Part shown: positions 1 through 9,159 of the stretch, piece after piece
Numbering within the stretch: position 1 is the stretch's first letter
Layout: each line of letters opens with the position of its first letter
NCBI RefSeq assembly: GCF_038051995.1
Contig: NZ_CP150290.1
Coordinates: 5,865,001-5,929,000, forward strand
Reading direction: 5' to 3'
Source: Paenibacillus sp. FSL H8-0537
GTDB taxonomy: Bacteria > Bacillota > Bacilli > Paenibacillales > Paenibacillaceae
Length of the DNA: 64,000 nucleotides
Notes under the pieces: generated by a model
What the model saw: only the letters and a program-made list of their open reading frames with translations
What the model was told of the DNA's origin: nothing
Databases searched by the model: none
Translations under genes and position numbers: made by a program

Positions 1-132
1 ATACAAGAGCTGCTTAGCATTTTGTACACGCCGACTTCCAGGATTATCGACCTGGTTCATTTGTTTTGCCATTGATTCTGATTACTCTGGTACATCCAGC
101 AAGTATACAAAAACGGCGTGCTTGCTTACTAA

Positions 133-837
133 GGAGCAATCCAGCGAGCATTTATAGAGGAACCGAATCTCAATAAGGGTTCCACTCTTTTTTCCGCGAG
201 CTATTACGAGAGTGTAAAGCTTGTGGTGCTGACTGAAGCTGATTTCACCGTTGCCGTGGATGCCAAGGACGGCCTTCATACTTGCCTAGTGATGACCGTT
301 CAACATGGCTCCACCTTCATGAAGGAAAGCTTCGTTGAAGCACAGGTGCTTACGGGCGAGCAGCACTGGGAAACGAGCGGCTGCGGCCTAATTGCTACCT
401 TCGAGCGTTATGGCAAAACAGGCAGCAAAGCATTTAGCTTAATTAGCGGCGATACGATTACACACGCTGCAGCAGCTACTACCTATTCGCATGATAATCA
501 TAATTTGCTTATTGTGGGACACAGCGTCGCTGATATGCTGCTTGCCGCGAATACGGTCATTAAGCAGCAGGGAGGATTTTGCGTTGTCGATAATGGACAA
601 TTGCTCGCTAACATGCATTTGCCTGTCGGGGGTAATTTGACCGAGGCTCCGCTTGAAGAAGCTGACCCAGCTGTCAAGCAGCTGCGTGAAGCGATGCAGT
701 CGATCGATTATCGCCATTATAATCCGATTATGTCGATTGCTACCCATTCCCTGCCTGTCAGCTCTTTTCTGAAAATGACAGACTATGGCCTCATTGATGT
801 CTATGCAGGCAAAGTCGTTTCTTTAATTGTCAGCTAA
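133..837 (+). pseudogene. C-terminal remnant of adenine deaminase
   Basis: The translated frame matches the C-terminal domain of adenine deaminase (adenine to hypoxanthine plus ammonia; purine salvage). It has the family's HDNHN-type motif followed by VVDNGQLLANMHLPVGG and a terminal block LPVSSFLKMTDYGLIDV. About 205 residues remain if translation began at GTG 223, against roughly 570-600 for the whole enzyme, and the metal-binding amidohydrolase barrel is absent. Reading upstream in the same frame meets stops at 73, 79 and 130, so this is a truncated or frameshifted copy rather than a gene merely cut by the window edge. No convincing ribosome site precedes 223. It could still be an intact gene with a sequencing error upstream. 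Confidence 0.65.
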
Positions 838-980
838 AGGCTCATAAGCAGCCACTATAGCAAAAGCAACAAGCCACGATCAGTATTCATCCTGGGACTA
901 GACTTGTTTTGCTTCAGGCAGGCAGATATCGCGCATGCTCTGAAGGAAATATTTTTCACCAAAAATGTTTCCGCTTCCAA

Positions 981-1002
981 ACTACCATACAAGTATGGTA
1001 GT
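981..1002. promoter_or_regulatory. Perfect inverted repeat, likely GntR operator
   Basis: Arms ACTACCATAC and GTATGGTAGT are perfect reverse complements separated by AA. The right arm runs into a TATAGT -10-like hexamer at 1002-1007, so a bound dimer would block RNA polymerase. It lies 59 bp before the GntR-family gene and fits the short palindromes used by FadR-subfamily repressors. Assignment to that regulator is inference. Confidence 0.7.
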
Positions 1003-1060
1003 ATAGTGAAAACGTAACTTTCAACTTAAGAAATGAGCCTATCTACCGAGGAGGTGAACG

Positions 1061-1738
1061 ATGGATTTTACGATAAAGCCCACTGCCGTATCGACGCGGG
1101 ATGCGATTTATTTGACGCTGAAGGAGCAGATTTTGAGCTTGGAGCTGCCGCCCGGCACGAGCATTTCGGAGAAGGAAATCTCCCTAAAGCTTGGCGTCAG
1201 CCGCACCCCCGTTCGGGAAAGCTTCGTTCGGCTGGCGCAGGAAGGATTGCTGGAAATTTTTCCGCAGCGCGGCACTAATGTGTCGCTCATTGATTTGGAG
1301 CTGGTCGAGGAAGCACGCTTCATGCGCGAGCAGTTGGAGACTGCGGTTATCCGCCTCGCCTGTATCAGCTTCCCTGCCGAACGCCTGACGGCGATGCGTC
1401 ACAATCTCGCCTTGCAACGGGCTTGCGTAGAAAGCCAGGATTACAAAACGATGTTTGATCTGGACGAGGCTTTTCACCGCACGCTGTTTGAGGGCTGCCG
1501 CAAAAGCAACACTTGGGCCGTCATCCAGCAAATCAACGTCCATCTCAACCGCAGCCGCATGCTTCGTCTTGCTGCCGATCACCATTGGGAGCATTTGTAC
1601 GAGCAGCATTTGCAGATGGCACAGGCGATTGAAAGCAGCGATACCCAGCTTGCCGAACGGCTGATGAAAGAGCATTTGAACCTGACGATTGCCGATCAGG
1701 CGCTATTGAAAGAGAAGTTCCCTACCTACTTCAAATAA
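1061..1738 (+). CDS. GntR-family (FCD domain) transcriptional regulator
   Basis: This is a 225-residue cytoplasmic DNA-binding protein. Residues about 10-75 form a winged helix-turn-helix with the family signature SRTPVRE. Residues about 85-215 form an all-helical FCD effector domain with His and Asp residues that usually bind a metal and a sugar-acid ligand. A strong GAGGAGG site at 1049-1055 fixes ATG 1061. It is the first gene of a plus-strand unit with mannonate dehydratase 18 bp behind, so it most likely represses hexuronate genes in the absence of inducer (UxuR/ExuR-type role). It probably autoregulates through the palindrome at 981-1002. The exact ligand is unknown. Confidence 0.9.
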   Translation: MDFTIKPTAVSTRDAIYLTLKEQILSLELPPGTSISEKEISLKLGVSRTPVRESFVRLAQEGLLEIFPQRGTNVSLIDLELVEEARFMREQLETAVIRLACISFPAERLTAMRHNLALQRACVESQDYKTMFDLDEAFHRTLFEGCRKSNTWAVIQQINVHLNRSRMLRLAADHHWEHLYEQHLQMAQAIESSDTQLAERLMKEHLNLTIADQALLKEKFPTYFK

Positions 1739-1756
1739 TCGGAGGCGAAACGCATT

Positions 1757-2842
1757 ATGAAAATGGTATTTCGTTGGTTTGGCGAAGGCAATGACACCGT
1801 CAGCCTTGACCAAATCAGACAAATTCCCGGCACGGAGGGCATCGTCTGGGCGCTGCATGACGTTCCAGCTGGCGATGAATGGCCGATGGACAAAATAATG
1901 AAGATTAAAGAAGCAGCGGACAAAGCCGGCCTGCACATTAAGGTCGTTGAAAGCGTCAATGTTCATGAGGACATTAAGCTCGGCCTGCCAAGCCGCGATT
2001 TGTACATCGACAACTACAAGAAGACAATTGCCAAGCTTGCGCAGGTCGGCGTCAAAGTCATTTGCTACAACTTCATGCCGATTTTCGATTGGCTGCGTAC
2101 CGATCTTCATAAGGAGATGGAAGACGGATCGACGGCCCTTTTTTATGAAAAAGCGATGATTGATAATGTCGATCCCTTCGATCTCGTTAAACGCATCAAC
2201 GAAAATTCCAAGCTGACGATGCCGGGCTGGGAGCCGGAGCGGCTGCAATATTTGACCCAGCTGTTCGAAGCCTATCAGGGAGTTACGCAAGAGCATTTAT
2301 GGGCAAATGCGAAATATTTCCTCGATGAAATTATTCCGTTTGCTGCTGAGCATGACATTAGAATGGCCATTCACCCGGATGATCCGCCTTGGCCGATTTT
2401 TGGCCTGCCGCGCATTATTACCGGGCAAGATAATATTCGCCGTTATCTCCAATTGCATGACAGCCCTTATAATGGTCTTACTTTATGCAGCGGATCGCTG
2501 GGCGCTAATCCGGAAAATGATATCGTGTCGATGATTCACGAGTTTGCCGACCGTATACCGTTCACGCATATTCGCAACGTACGCGTCTATGAAAACGGCG
2601 ATTTCATCGAATCGTCACACCGGACACAGGATGGTACAGTCGATATCGCTGGTGTTGTGCAGGCCTACCATGAGGAGCAATTCGAGGGCTACTGCCGTCC
2701 GGATCACGGCCGCCATATTTGGGGCGAAGAGTGCCGTCCAGGCTACGGCTTGTATGACCGCGCACTCGGCATTATGTACCTTTGGGGCTTATGGGATGCG
2801 TATCAGAAAGCTGCCGCCGCGGAAGGAGCTGCTGCGAAGTGA
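1757..2842 (+). CDS. uxuA: Mannonate dehydratase
   Basis: Converts D-mannonate to 2-keto-3-deoxygluconate (KDG) plus water in the glucuronate pathway. The 361-residue length is normal for UxuA. Visible family motifs are the N-terminal [27 protein letters not shown] around residues 205-220, LCSGSLG (Cys244), HIRNV (His271) and [11 protein letters not shown] (Asp316/His317). They contain the His/Cys/His/Asp set known to hold the catalytic Mn2+ or Fe2+. A GGAGG site at 1740-1744 precedes ATG 1757. It lies behind the GntR regulator, and its stop overlaps the GTG start of the SDR, so the two enzymes are translationally coupled. Confidence 0.97.
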   Translation: MKMVFRWFGEGNDTVSLDQIRQIPGTEGIVWALHDVPAGDEWPMDKIMKIKEAADKAGLHIKVVESVNVHEDIKLGLPSRDLYIDNYKKTIAKLAQVGVKVICYNFMPIFDWLRTDLHKEMEDGSTALFYEKAMIDNVDPFDLVKRINENSKLTMPGWEPERLQYLTQLFEAYQGVTQEHLWANAKYFLDEIIPFAAEHDIRMAIHPDDPPWPIFGLPRIITGQDNIRRYLQLHDSPYNGLTLCSGSLGANPENDIVSMIHEFADRIPFTHIRNVRVYENGDFIESSHRTQDGTVDIAGVVQAYHEEQFEGYCRPDHGRHIWGEECRPGYGLYDRALGIMYLWGLWDAYQKAAAAEGAAAK

Positions 2843-3702
2843 GTGAAACGATAAGTTTGCCGAAGCATGCCTCAATTGAGGGCAAAGTCGTCGTCATTAC
2901 AGGCGGCGCAGGCGTATTATGCCGCGCAATGGCGCTGGAGCTCGGACAGCAAGGAGCGAAAATTGCCGTGCTTAACCGCACATTGGAAAAAGGCGAGCAG
3001 GTTGCCGCAGATATTAAAGCCGCAGGCGGACAAGCTATTGCGGTTGCATGCGATGTTACCAACCAGCAAAGCGTTGCGGCAGCGGCGGAAACGGTGCTTG
3101 CCCAGCTTGGTCCATGCGACCTGCTCATTAATGGCGCAGGCGGCAATCATCCGAGCGCCAATACGACGAATGAGACGTTCCAGCCGGAGGATTTGGACAA
3201 TCCCGACGTTACCTCCTTCTTCGACTTGAAGGTGGACGGCTTTCGCAATGTGCTTGATTTAAACTTTGTCGGCAGCCTGATTCCGACTCAAGCTTTTTCC
3301 AAGCAGATGCTTGGCAGGGCTGGAGCAGCCGTTATTAATATTTCGTCGATGAGCGCACCGTCGCCAATGACGAAGGTTCCGGCGTACAGCGCAGCCAAAG
3401 CTGCCATTAACAATTTCACACAGTGGCTCGCTGTCCATTTAGCTGATGCTGGCATTCGCGTAAATGCAATTGCTCCCGGCTTCTTCCTGACCCAGCAAAA
3501 CGAGCGGCTGCTGCTGAATGAAGATGGCTCCCATACGGCGCGGGCAGGCAAAATCATCGCCCACACGCCGATGCGCCGCTTTGGATCGCCGCAGGATTTG
3601 CTCGGCACGCTGCTATGGCTGGCGGATGAGCAAATGTCCGGCTTCGTCACTGGCATTGTCGTTCCGGTCGATGGTGGCTTTATGGCCTATTCCGGCGTCT
3701 AG
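2839..3702 (+). CDS. uxuB: SDR-family D-mannonate oxidoreductase (UxuB/YjmF type)
   Basis: A 287-residue short-chain dehydrogenase. It has the nucleotide motif TGGAGVLC near residues 21-28, the NGAGG block, and the catalytic Ser169/170-Tyr183-Lys187 set in NISSMS and YSAAK. The insertion holding a long acidic stretch (EDLDNPDV) is typical of the Bacillus YjmF/UxuB group, which interconverts D-fructuronate and D-mannonate with NAD(P)H. I take GTG 2839 as the start: it overlaps the uxuA stop TGA at 2840-2842 and has GGAAGGAG at 2821-2828. A longer frame back to 2782 would read through uxuA in another frame and has no homology. Next to uxuA it completes fructuronate to KDG. Other SDR substrates are possible. 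Confidence 0.88.
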   Translation: MSETISLPKHASIEGKVVVITGGAGVLCRAMALELGQQGAKIAVLNRTLEKGEQVAADIKAAGGQAIAVACDVTNQQSVAAAAETVLAQLGPCDLLINGAGGNHPSANTTNETFQPEDLDNPDVTSFFDLKVDGFRNVLDLNFVGSLIPTQAFSKQMLGRAGAAVINISSMSAPSPMTKVPAYSAAKAAINNFTQWLAVHLADAGIRVNAIAPGFFLTQQNERLLLNEDGSHTARAGKIIAHTPMRRFGSPQDLLGTLLWLADEQMSGFVTGIVVPVDGGFMAYSGV

Positions 3703-3794
3703 TCTATTTATTTGGCGAGCCTAGCAAAATATCATCTAACATATAACGAATGACCGGAACCGGAACCGTAATCGACCGTGTATCCTACATGCCT

Positions 3795-3840
3795 AAGCAG
3801 CGCCCCTTCCTGGATTGAGGAGGGGCGCTGCTTATTTTTA
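3795..3840. terminator. Bidirectional rho-independent terminator
   Basis: Perfect 13-bp arms AAGCAGCGCCCCT (3795-3807) and AGGGGCGCTGCTT (3821-3833) are followed by ATTTTTA. The hairpin sits between the convergent uxuB and aldolase genes. On the minus strand the flanking sequence gives a weaker U-rich tail. Confidence 0.85.
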
Positions 3841-3885
3841 AAATGATTTAGAATTTTTATGAATTCAGAGTAAAACAGGCATCGG

Positions 3886-4779
3886 CTAGGTCATCTGCGG
3901 CAGCGCATCCAGCTGCTGCTTAAGCGCGTCCACTTCCCCAGCGCTAAGATCAAGCTGCGGCGCTCGCATAAAGCCGGCATCTATGCCGCGAAGCTTGAGT
4001 GCTTCCTTGAAAAAGGACATATTGGCACCGCTTCTCAGCACCTCGCAAAATTGAATCGCGATGCGCTGCCATTCGCGGGCCTTATCCAAATCCTTCGCCA
4101 GGTAGGCGTTGTATACCGCAACAAACGGCTCAGGATATACGCAAGACACACCGGAAATCACACCGTCACAGCCCATAGCAAGTGCTGGCAGAAACAAACG
4201 GTCAGCCCCCTGCATTACGGAGAAATCGCCGCCTTTTATGGACAAGTACTCATTCGTGCGCAGAAAATCCGGATAACTGTATTTAACGCCGACTACGTTT
4301 CCGCAGCGTTCTGCTACTCTCTTTGCAACATCCGTTTTGAGATCATTGGACGCGCATTGCGGAATATTGTACAAATAGACGGAGAAATCTGCTGGCAAAC
4401 TGGACGCTAACGTCACATAATATTGCTCCAGCTCTGCATCGTTTGCTCCAAGGAAAAACGGTGTGACTACACCAACGCCGTCAGCCCCAATGCGATGGGC
4501 ATGCTGTGCTAGTAAAATCGTATCAGCCTGCGTTGCCGCACCTGCATGAATAAATACGGTAACTCTTCCGGCCGCTGTCTTCACTACCGTTTCCGCAACC
4601 GCTTTGCGCTCGTCAACCGACAGCCGCACCATTTCTCCTGTCGTCCCCAGCGGAAACAGGCAGTGTACGCCTTTGGAAATCAGAAACTCAGTCAGCGCTT
4701 CTACCTTCGCCAAATCGACATGTCCTTCTTTAGTGAAAGGCGTCACCATCGCTGTCGTCACACCGTATAAACGTTTCAT
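3886..4779 (-). CDS. DapA-family aldolase/dehydratase (sugar-acid lyase candidate)
   Basis: A 297-residue class I aldolase of the dihydrodipicolinate synthase / N-acetylneuraminate lyase superfamily, a TIM barrel acting through a Schiff base. Visible residues are GTTGE (45-49) for the carboxylate of the keto acid, Tyr137 in YLYNIP, and the Schiff-base Lys166 in GVKYS. It is the last gene of a minus-strand unit with a 2-hydroxyacid dehydrogenase and a sugar importer. That favours a sugar-acid role, for example KDG or keto-deoxy-sugar aldolase (YagE type) giving pyruvate plus an aldehyde, rather than lysine synthesis. The substrate cannot be decided from sequence alone. The AAAGAGGGA stretch upstream of 4779 serves as ribosome site. 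Confidence 0.85.
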   Translation of the reverse strand: MKRLYGVTTAMVTPFTKEGHVDLAKVEALTEFLISKGVHCLFPLGTTGEMVRLSVDERKAVAETVVKTAAGRVTVFIHAGAATQADTILLAQHAHRIGADGVGVVTPFFLGANDAELEQYYVTLASSLPADFSVYLYNIPQCASNDLKTDVAKRVAERCGNVVGVKYSYPDFLRTNEYLSIKGGDFSVMQGADRLFLPALAMGCDGVISGVSCVYPEPFVAVYNAYLAKDLDKAREWQRIAIQFCEVLRSGANMSFFKEALKLRGIDAGFMRAPQLDLSAGEVDALKQQLDALPQMT

Positions 4780-4825
4780 CGTGCCAATCCCTCTTTCTTT
4801 TTTATGTTTTAGTTAGGATAGCAAG

Positions 4826-5788
4826 TTAACGAAGCAAATGCACAGGGTCCTTGCCTGCAAAAATATCCAGCAGCGCTTGGGCCGTATCCAGGCCAACCCG
4901 GTAATACGTCTCTGTCGTTTCCGCTGCGGTATGGGGCGTTGCAATCAGCTTGTCCAGCTCAAAAAGCTTATTGTCCGCCGCTACTGGCTCCTGCTCGTAC
5001 ACATCGATAGCCGCTCCGGCGATGCTACCCTGTTTCAAAGCCTTGTACAACGCCTGCTCATCCACGAGTGCGCCCCGCGCCGTATTGACGAAATAGGCTG
5101 TCGGCTTCATCCGTTCAAATTGCTCGTCACTCATCATATGATAGGTTTCCTTAAGACTAGGCAGATGCATGCTGACGACGTCGCTCTGAGCGAGCACTTC
5201 CTCAGAGGACACAAGCTTGACCCTGAGCGCCTTCGCCTTCTCTTCATTTGGATATTTATCGTAAGCGATGATTTCCACATCAAAGCCTTGCAGCTTCTTC
5301 GCTACCATCTGGGCAATGTTGCCGAAACCAAGCAGCCCGACTGTGCGCACCGCCAGCTCCGTGCCGACGGTGCGATCCCAATAGCCGCGCCTTGCCGAAC
5401 GTTCAAGCGTCGGAATGTTGCGCAGCATCGACAAAATCAGGCCAATCGTCAGCTCCGCTACTGCATTGGCGTTGCCGCCCGGCACATTCGCCACCTTAAT
5501 GCCGTATTCTCGCGCTTTAGCCAGATCAATATTGTCGACGCCAACGCCGAAGCGGGCAATGCCCTTCAGCTTTGGCGCCAGCTTGAAAATCGCTTCATCC
5601 CATGTATCAACACCGGCAACGACCCCGTCTATATCCGCAACAAGCGGAGCCAGCTCCTCAAACGTATGGGGACGACCAAGCTGGTTCTCGATAATTTCGC
5701 AGCCGGCTTCCTCAAGCATTCGCTTCGCATCGGCGCATAGCAGCGAATAGTTCGTCGCCGTCACTAGAACTTTATGCTTTGTGCTCAT
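4826..5788 (-). CDS. D-isomer 2-hydroxyacid dehydrogenase (phosphoglycerate dehydrogenase-like)
   Basis: A 320-residue NAD-dependent dehydrogenase reducing a 2-keto acid or the reverse. The Rossmann motif is GLLGFGNIA (151-159). The catalytic trio of the family is present: Arg238 in NTARGALVDE, Glu267 in the YEQEP block, and His286 in ATPHTAAET. The length matches the short form without an ACT domain, so serine synthesis is less likely than a substrate-specific catabolic role such as glyoxylate/hydroxypyruvate or a sugar-derived 2-keto acid. Its ATG shares one base with the stop of the upstream permease gene (TAATG), which shows it belongs to the importer operon. It is followed after 46 bp by the DapA-family aldolase. 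Confidence 0.88.
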   Translation of the reverse strand: MSTKHKVLVTATNYSLLCADAKRMLEEAGCEIIENQLGRPHTFEELAPLVADIDGVVAGVDTWDEAIFKLAPKLKGIARFGVGVDNIDLAKAREYGIKVANVPGGNANAVAELTIGLILSMLRNIPTLERSARRGYWDRTVGTELAVRTVGLLGFGNIAQMVAKKLQGFDVEIIAYDKYPNEEKAKALRVKLVSSEEVLAQSDVVSMHLPSLKETYHMMSDEQFERMKPTAYFVNTARGALVDEQALYKALKQGSIAGAAIDVYEQEPVAADNKLFELDKLIATPHTAAETTETYYRVGLDTAQALLDIFAGKDPVHLLR

Positions 5789-6618
5789 TATTTGACTCCT
5801 CCAACGGTCATCCCGCTAACCATATATTTTGATGTAAACAAATACATAATAATGACTGGAATAGAAGCGATAATCGAGCCGCCCATCAGCGGGCCCCAAG
5901 CGAATACGTCGCCAACGATCATATCCGACAGACCAAGCGTAATCGTCTTGTCGCTCGTTTTCGTCACAATGACGAGGGCATATAAATATTCACTCCAGCA
6001 CAGCGTGAAGGCGAAGATGAAGGTTGCAGCAAGCCCTGGAGCGGCAAGGGGGAAAATAACGCTCCACATCGTACGCGCCCGGCTGCAGCCGTCGATCATC
6101 GCCGCTTCCTCAATCTCTCCCGGAATCGATTTAAAATAGGAGACGAGCATCCAAGTGGCATATGGAATTGTAATAGTAGGATATATAAGCATGAGACCAT
6201 ATACCGAATTGCTCAGCCCAATCGCATTCACCAGCATATAAAGCGGAATAAACAGCACCGCTCGCGGCATCAAATAGGCGTACAAGATTCCTCTGGATAT
6301 AAAGCCGCGGCCCTTGAACTGTAATTTGGAAATGGCATAGGCAGCCAGCATGCTGAACAAAATCGACAGAAAAGAAACGATCAACGATACGTAAAGGCTA
6401 TTTTTAATATTCGATAAAAATCCCTTCTCCGTCAGCAGCTTCTCATAAGCGGACCAGCTGAAAACTTGCGGCCAGAAGGACGGCGTCATATTGTAGATTT
6501 CTCCCTGCGACTTGAAGGACGTGTTCAGCATCCAATACAGCGGGAACAAAGCAAAAATCAATAGAAATGCCAAAGTTCCATAGACGAGAACCTGTTTGCC
6601 GATTGATTTATTTTCCAT
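5788..6618 (-). CDS. Sugar ABC transporter permease (MalG/YesQ type)
   Basis: A 276-residue inner-membrane subunit of a CUT1 carbohydrate importer. About six hydrophobic helices are visible, starting with residues 10-30. The EAA loop that contacts the ATPase is near residues 165-185 (EIEEAAMIDGCSR). The C-terminal MTVGGVK is typical of this family. It lies 10 bp downstream of the partner permease and overlaps the next gene by one base. The operon has no ATPase, as is usual in Bacilli where a shared MsmX-type ATPase energises many such importers. Confidence 0.93.
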   Translation of the reverse strand: MENKSIGKQVLVYGTLAFLLIFALFPLYWMLNTSFKSQGEIYNMTPSFWPQVFSWSAYEKLLTEKGFLSNIKNSLYVSLIVSFLSILFSMLAAYAISKLQFKGRGFISRGILYAYLMPRAVLFIPLYMLVNAIGLSNSVYGLMLIYPTITIPYATWMLVSYFKSIPGEIEEAAMIDGCSRARTMWSVIFPLAAPGLAATFIFAFTLCWSEYLYALVIVTKTSDKTITLGLSDMIVGDVFAWGPLMGGSIIASIPVIIMYLFTSKYMVSGMTVGGVK

Positions 6619-6628
6619 CGTTTATCAC

Positions 6629-7501
6629 CTAATCTCTGGATGAAAGCGAGCGCTTCGTCACGTAGTTGATCAGCAGGATCAACGGCGGCATCGTCATAAT
6701 GGCGATGGCAATCGCTTTCCCAAGGCTCATATTCAAAAATCCAATCGTATAGCTCAGCGTAGACAGCACCTGTGTCGCATTGGCAGGGCCTCCGCGCGTC
6801 AGCAGCCAAATAATTTCGAAATCGTTCAAGGTCCAAATCGTAGTCATCACTGCGGCAAGTATCGTTACTTCCTTCACGGATGGCAGCGTCATATGCCAGA
6901 AACGCTTGACCGCGCCCGCCCCGTCCAGCATAGCCGCTTCATACATTTCCTTCGACACGGTCTGAAGGCCAGCTAGAATAGCAATGCCCATAAAGGGGAT
7001 GCCCCGCCATACGTTAACTAGAATAACCGAGAACATCGCAAGATCCGGCCTTGCCAGCCAGCCAAGCGGTTGATCGATCAGATGGACTTTCAATAGCAGG
7101 AAGTTCAGCACTCCGCCAACATCGGAGTAAATCCACTGCCAAGTAAATACCGATACGATAGTCGGGATCGTCCAGGGTAAAAATAATAGGACACGGAACG
7201 TATTGCGAAATATGATCTTTTCATTAAGAACAAGCGCCATAATCATGCCGAATACCGTTTTGAACAACACAGCTACGCCTGTAAAAACAACCGTATTCCA
7301 TGTCGCTTTCCAGAACGCTGAATCCTGCAGCAGCTCCAAATAATTGCCGAGCCCGATAAAAACCGCATCCGCACCCACGACTTTATTCGTAAAGCTCAGA
7401 TAAAGCGCCCAGCCAAACGGCAGTACCATAACGGCAAGGAGATAAATCAAGACCGGGCTCATGAGCAAATAAGCCAGTTTATTGTTTTGGTTTGTATTCA
7501 A
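6629..7501 (-). CDS. Sugar ABC transporter permease (MalF/YesP type)
   Basis: A 290-residue membrane subunit with six predicted helices; the first spans about residues 11-33. The EAA coupling loop reads SKEMYEAAMLDGAGAVKRFW at about 185-205. It pairs with the MalG-type permease immediately downstream and with the lipoprotein receptor upstream. Homologues in this arrangement (YtcQ/LplABC, YesOPQ) import oligosaccharides or uronate-containing glycans. The substrate here is unknown, but operon partners point to a sugar acid. Confidence 0.93.
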   Translation of the reverse strand: MNTNQNNKLAYLLMSPVLIYLLAVMVLPFGWALYLSFTNKVVGADAVFIGLGNYLELLQDSAFWKATWNTVVFTGVAVLFKTVFGMIMALVLNEKIIFRNTFRVLLFLPWTIPTIVSVFTWQWIYSDVGGVLNFLLLKVHLIDQPLGWLARPDLAMFSVILVNVWRGIPFMGIAILAGLQTVSKEMYEAAMLDGAGAVKRFWHMTLPSVKEVTILAAVMTTIWTLNDFEIIWLLTRGGPANATQVLSTLSYTIGFLNMSLGKAIAIAIMTMPPLILLINYVTKRSLSSRD

Positions 7502-7589
7502 GCCTCATCCCGCCTTACTTAAAGGCAGAGGAGGACCAAACGCTCTGGCCGTCCGCCGCCGAATTAATAAAAGCTTTCTTAATAAAAGC

Positions 7590-8924
7590 TTATTTGCTGT
7601 AAACCTCTTGAATTTTAGCCTGCATATCTGTGATGGCCGCTTCCGGCGTGTAGCTCGATTCAAGCAGCAGCTTCTGGAACGTATCGTTGAGAATGCGAAG
7701 GTTGAACACTTCCCCCGCCTTCGCATTGTACTCGCCAGGATAGCCGAGGAAATTAAAGCCAGCAACGGATTCGACAAAGGCTTTGTTTTTCTCGCCTTGC
7801 CATACCGCTTCCTTCGCCAGCTCGTCATATACGGGAGCCGTCAATGGAGCACCCTTCTCAATCCATGACTTATACCAGTCTTTATCCAGCATGTAGGAAA
7901 TGAATTTTTTAGCCAAATCCTTGTTTTTCGAATCTTTGAAAATGCCGAGATTGTTGCTGATGCCCGGAATAAAAGTACCTTTAGGGCCTGCCGGATAAGG
8001 CGCAATGCCTGTTTTTTCATACAAGTCCGGGTTATCCTTCTTAATCGTCGCGAGCACGCTGCCCGTGTTAAAAATCATCGCTGCTTGTCCGCTCAAATAA
8101 GCTTTATTGTTGCCCGCATCATCCCAGCCGATTGCGCTTGGCGGCGTGCTTTTATCCGTTAAGAAAATATCGCGGATAAACGAAGCGGCCTGCACCGTTT
8201 CCGGCGAATCCACAATGACCGTTTTGCCATCCTGCGTATCGACAGATCCACCGTAGGACCAAATAATACCGCGAGTTAGAAACTCAGCGTCGGAGTTGCC
8301 TTTACCGTAGCCCATGCCGATGCCGTATAGGCCTTTGCTCGTATCTGTCAGCTTTTTGCCCATTTCCCTAAGCTCGTCCCATGTTTTTGGAGGCTCTGTG
8401 TAGCCTGTATTGGCAAGCAAATCTTTGCGGTAGTAAAGCACCTGCGTCTCGGTCCAAAACGGCACACCATATTGCTTGCCGCTGAACGTTATCGCTTTTT
8501 TCGTATTTTCATTGATGGCGCTTTTGCCTTGCAGGCTGGCAACCACATCGCTTACATCCTCCAAAACGTCTTTTCCGTAAAATTGGCCAATTTCCTGATA
8601 GCCGAAGAAGGAAACATCCGGCACGGATTTGGATTCAATCGCCGCCGTCCATTTTGGATAAAAATCCTCGTAGGCAATCAGCTCTACATTGACGTTCACA
8701 TTGTTCTCTTCTCCAAACTGCTTCGCACGTTCAGTAATTAATGTGTTTTGATCATCAAACAGCTGCTTCTTCATCCAAAAGGTAAGAGTTGGCTTCTCGC
8801 CGCTGCCCGCTTGCGCGGTCTCCCCGCCGTTGTTCGCCGTTCCCTGATTGCCTGCATTACCGCAGCCTGCCACGACAACTGTCAACAATGAAACTGCTAC
8901 TGCTTTTTTCAATCCGTTTTTCAT
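7590..8924 (-). CDS. Extracellular sugar-binding lipoprotein of ABC importer
   Basis: A 444-residue family 1 solute-binding protein anchored outside the membrane. The signal peptide ends in the lipobox VVVAGC, with Cys21 as the lipidated residue, followed by a short Gly/Asn/Thr linker. The body shows typical SBP_bac features: WTAAIESKSVPDV, a central GIGMGYGKGN stretch, and late segments around SYMLDKDWYKSW. It precedes the two permeases by 88 bp. A cre-like site at 8976-8989 and the YesM/YesN pair upstream suggest induction by an extracellular sugar and repression by preferred carbon. Confidence 0.94.
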   Translation of the reverse strand: MKNGLKKAVAVSLLTVVVAGCGNAGNQGTANNGGETAQAGSGEKPTLTFWMKKQLFDDQNTLITERAKQFGEENNVNVNVELIAYEDFYPKWTAAIESKSVPDVSFFGYQEIGQFYGKDVLEDVSDVVASLQGKSAINENTKKAITFSGKQYGVPFWTETQVLYYRKDLLANTGYTEPPKTWDELREMGKKLTDTSKGLYGIGMGYGKGNSDAEFLTRGIIWSYGGSVDTQDGKTVIVDSPETVQAASFIRDIFLTDKSTPPSAIGWDDAGNNKAYLSGQAAMIFNTGSVLATIKKDNPDLYEKTGIAPYPAGPKGTFIPGISNNLGIFKDSKNKDLAKKFISYMLDKDWYKSWIEKGAPLTAPVYDELAKEAVWQGEKNKAFVESVAGFNFLGYPGEYNAKAGEVFNLRILNDTFQKLLLESSYTPEAAITDMQAKIQEVYSK

Positions 8925-8975
8925 AGAAACGCTGACCTCCCGTTTCGCTTTTTTTCACGTACAGCATCATCGTAG

Positions 8976-8989
8976 TTGAAGCGCTTTCA
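8976..8989 (-). promoter_or_regulatory. cre-like catabolite site
   Basis: The minus strand reads TGAAAGCGCTTCAA, one mismatch from the CcpA consensus TGNAANCGNWNNCA. It lies about 55 bp before the importer lipoprotein start, in the 235-bp gap after the YesN gene. Rest of this gap: no clear promoter that I can defend. Confidence 0.5.
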
Positions 8990-9159
8990 TGCTTCTGTCC
9001 CTATCTTAGTTCGAATGGTTAAAAGATAATATGACAACAATTTAATCGAATGATACAAAATTAACAGAATGCAATCACAGCATTTTTATAGCGAAAAATC
9101 GTACAAAAAACAGCACCGCTCCATCGCTTGGATTGCGGCGCCGCTGTTATGGCCTTTCT

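Noticed and set aside
4838..5740. Long plus-strand open frame antisense to the 2-hydroxyacid dehydrogenase
   Set aside because: The minus-strand frame has intact catalytic motifs; the antisense frame is a shadow without homology.
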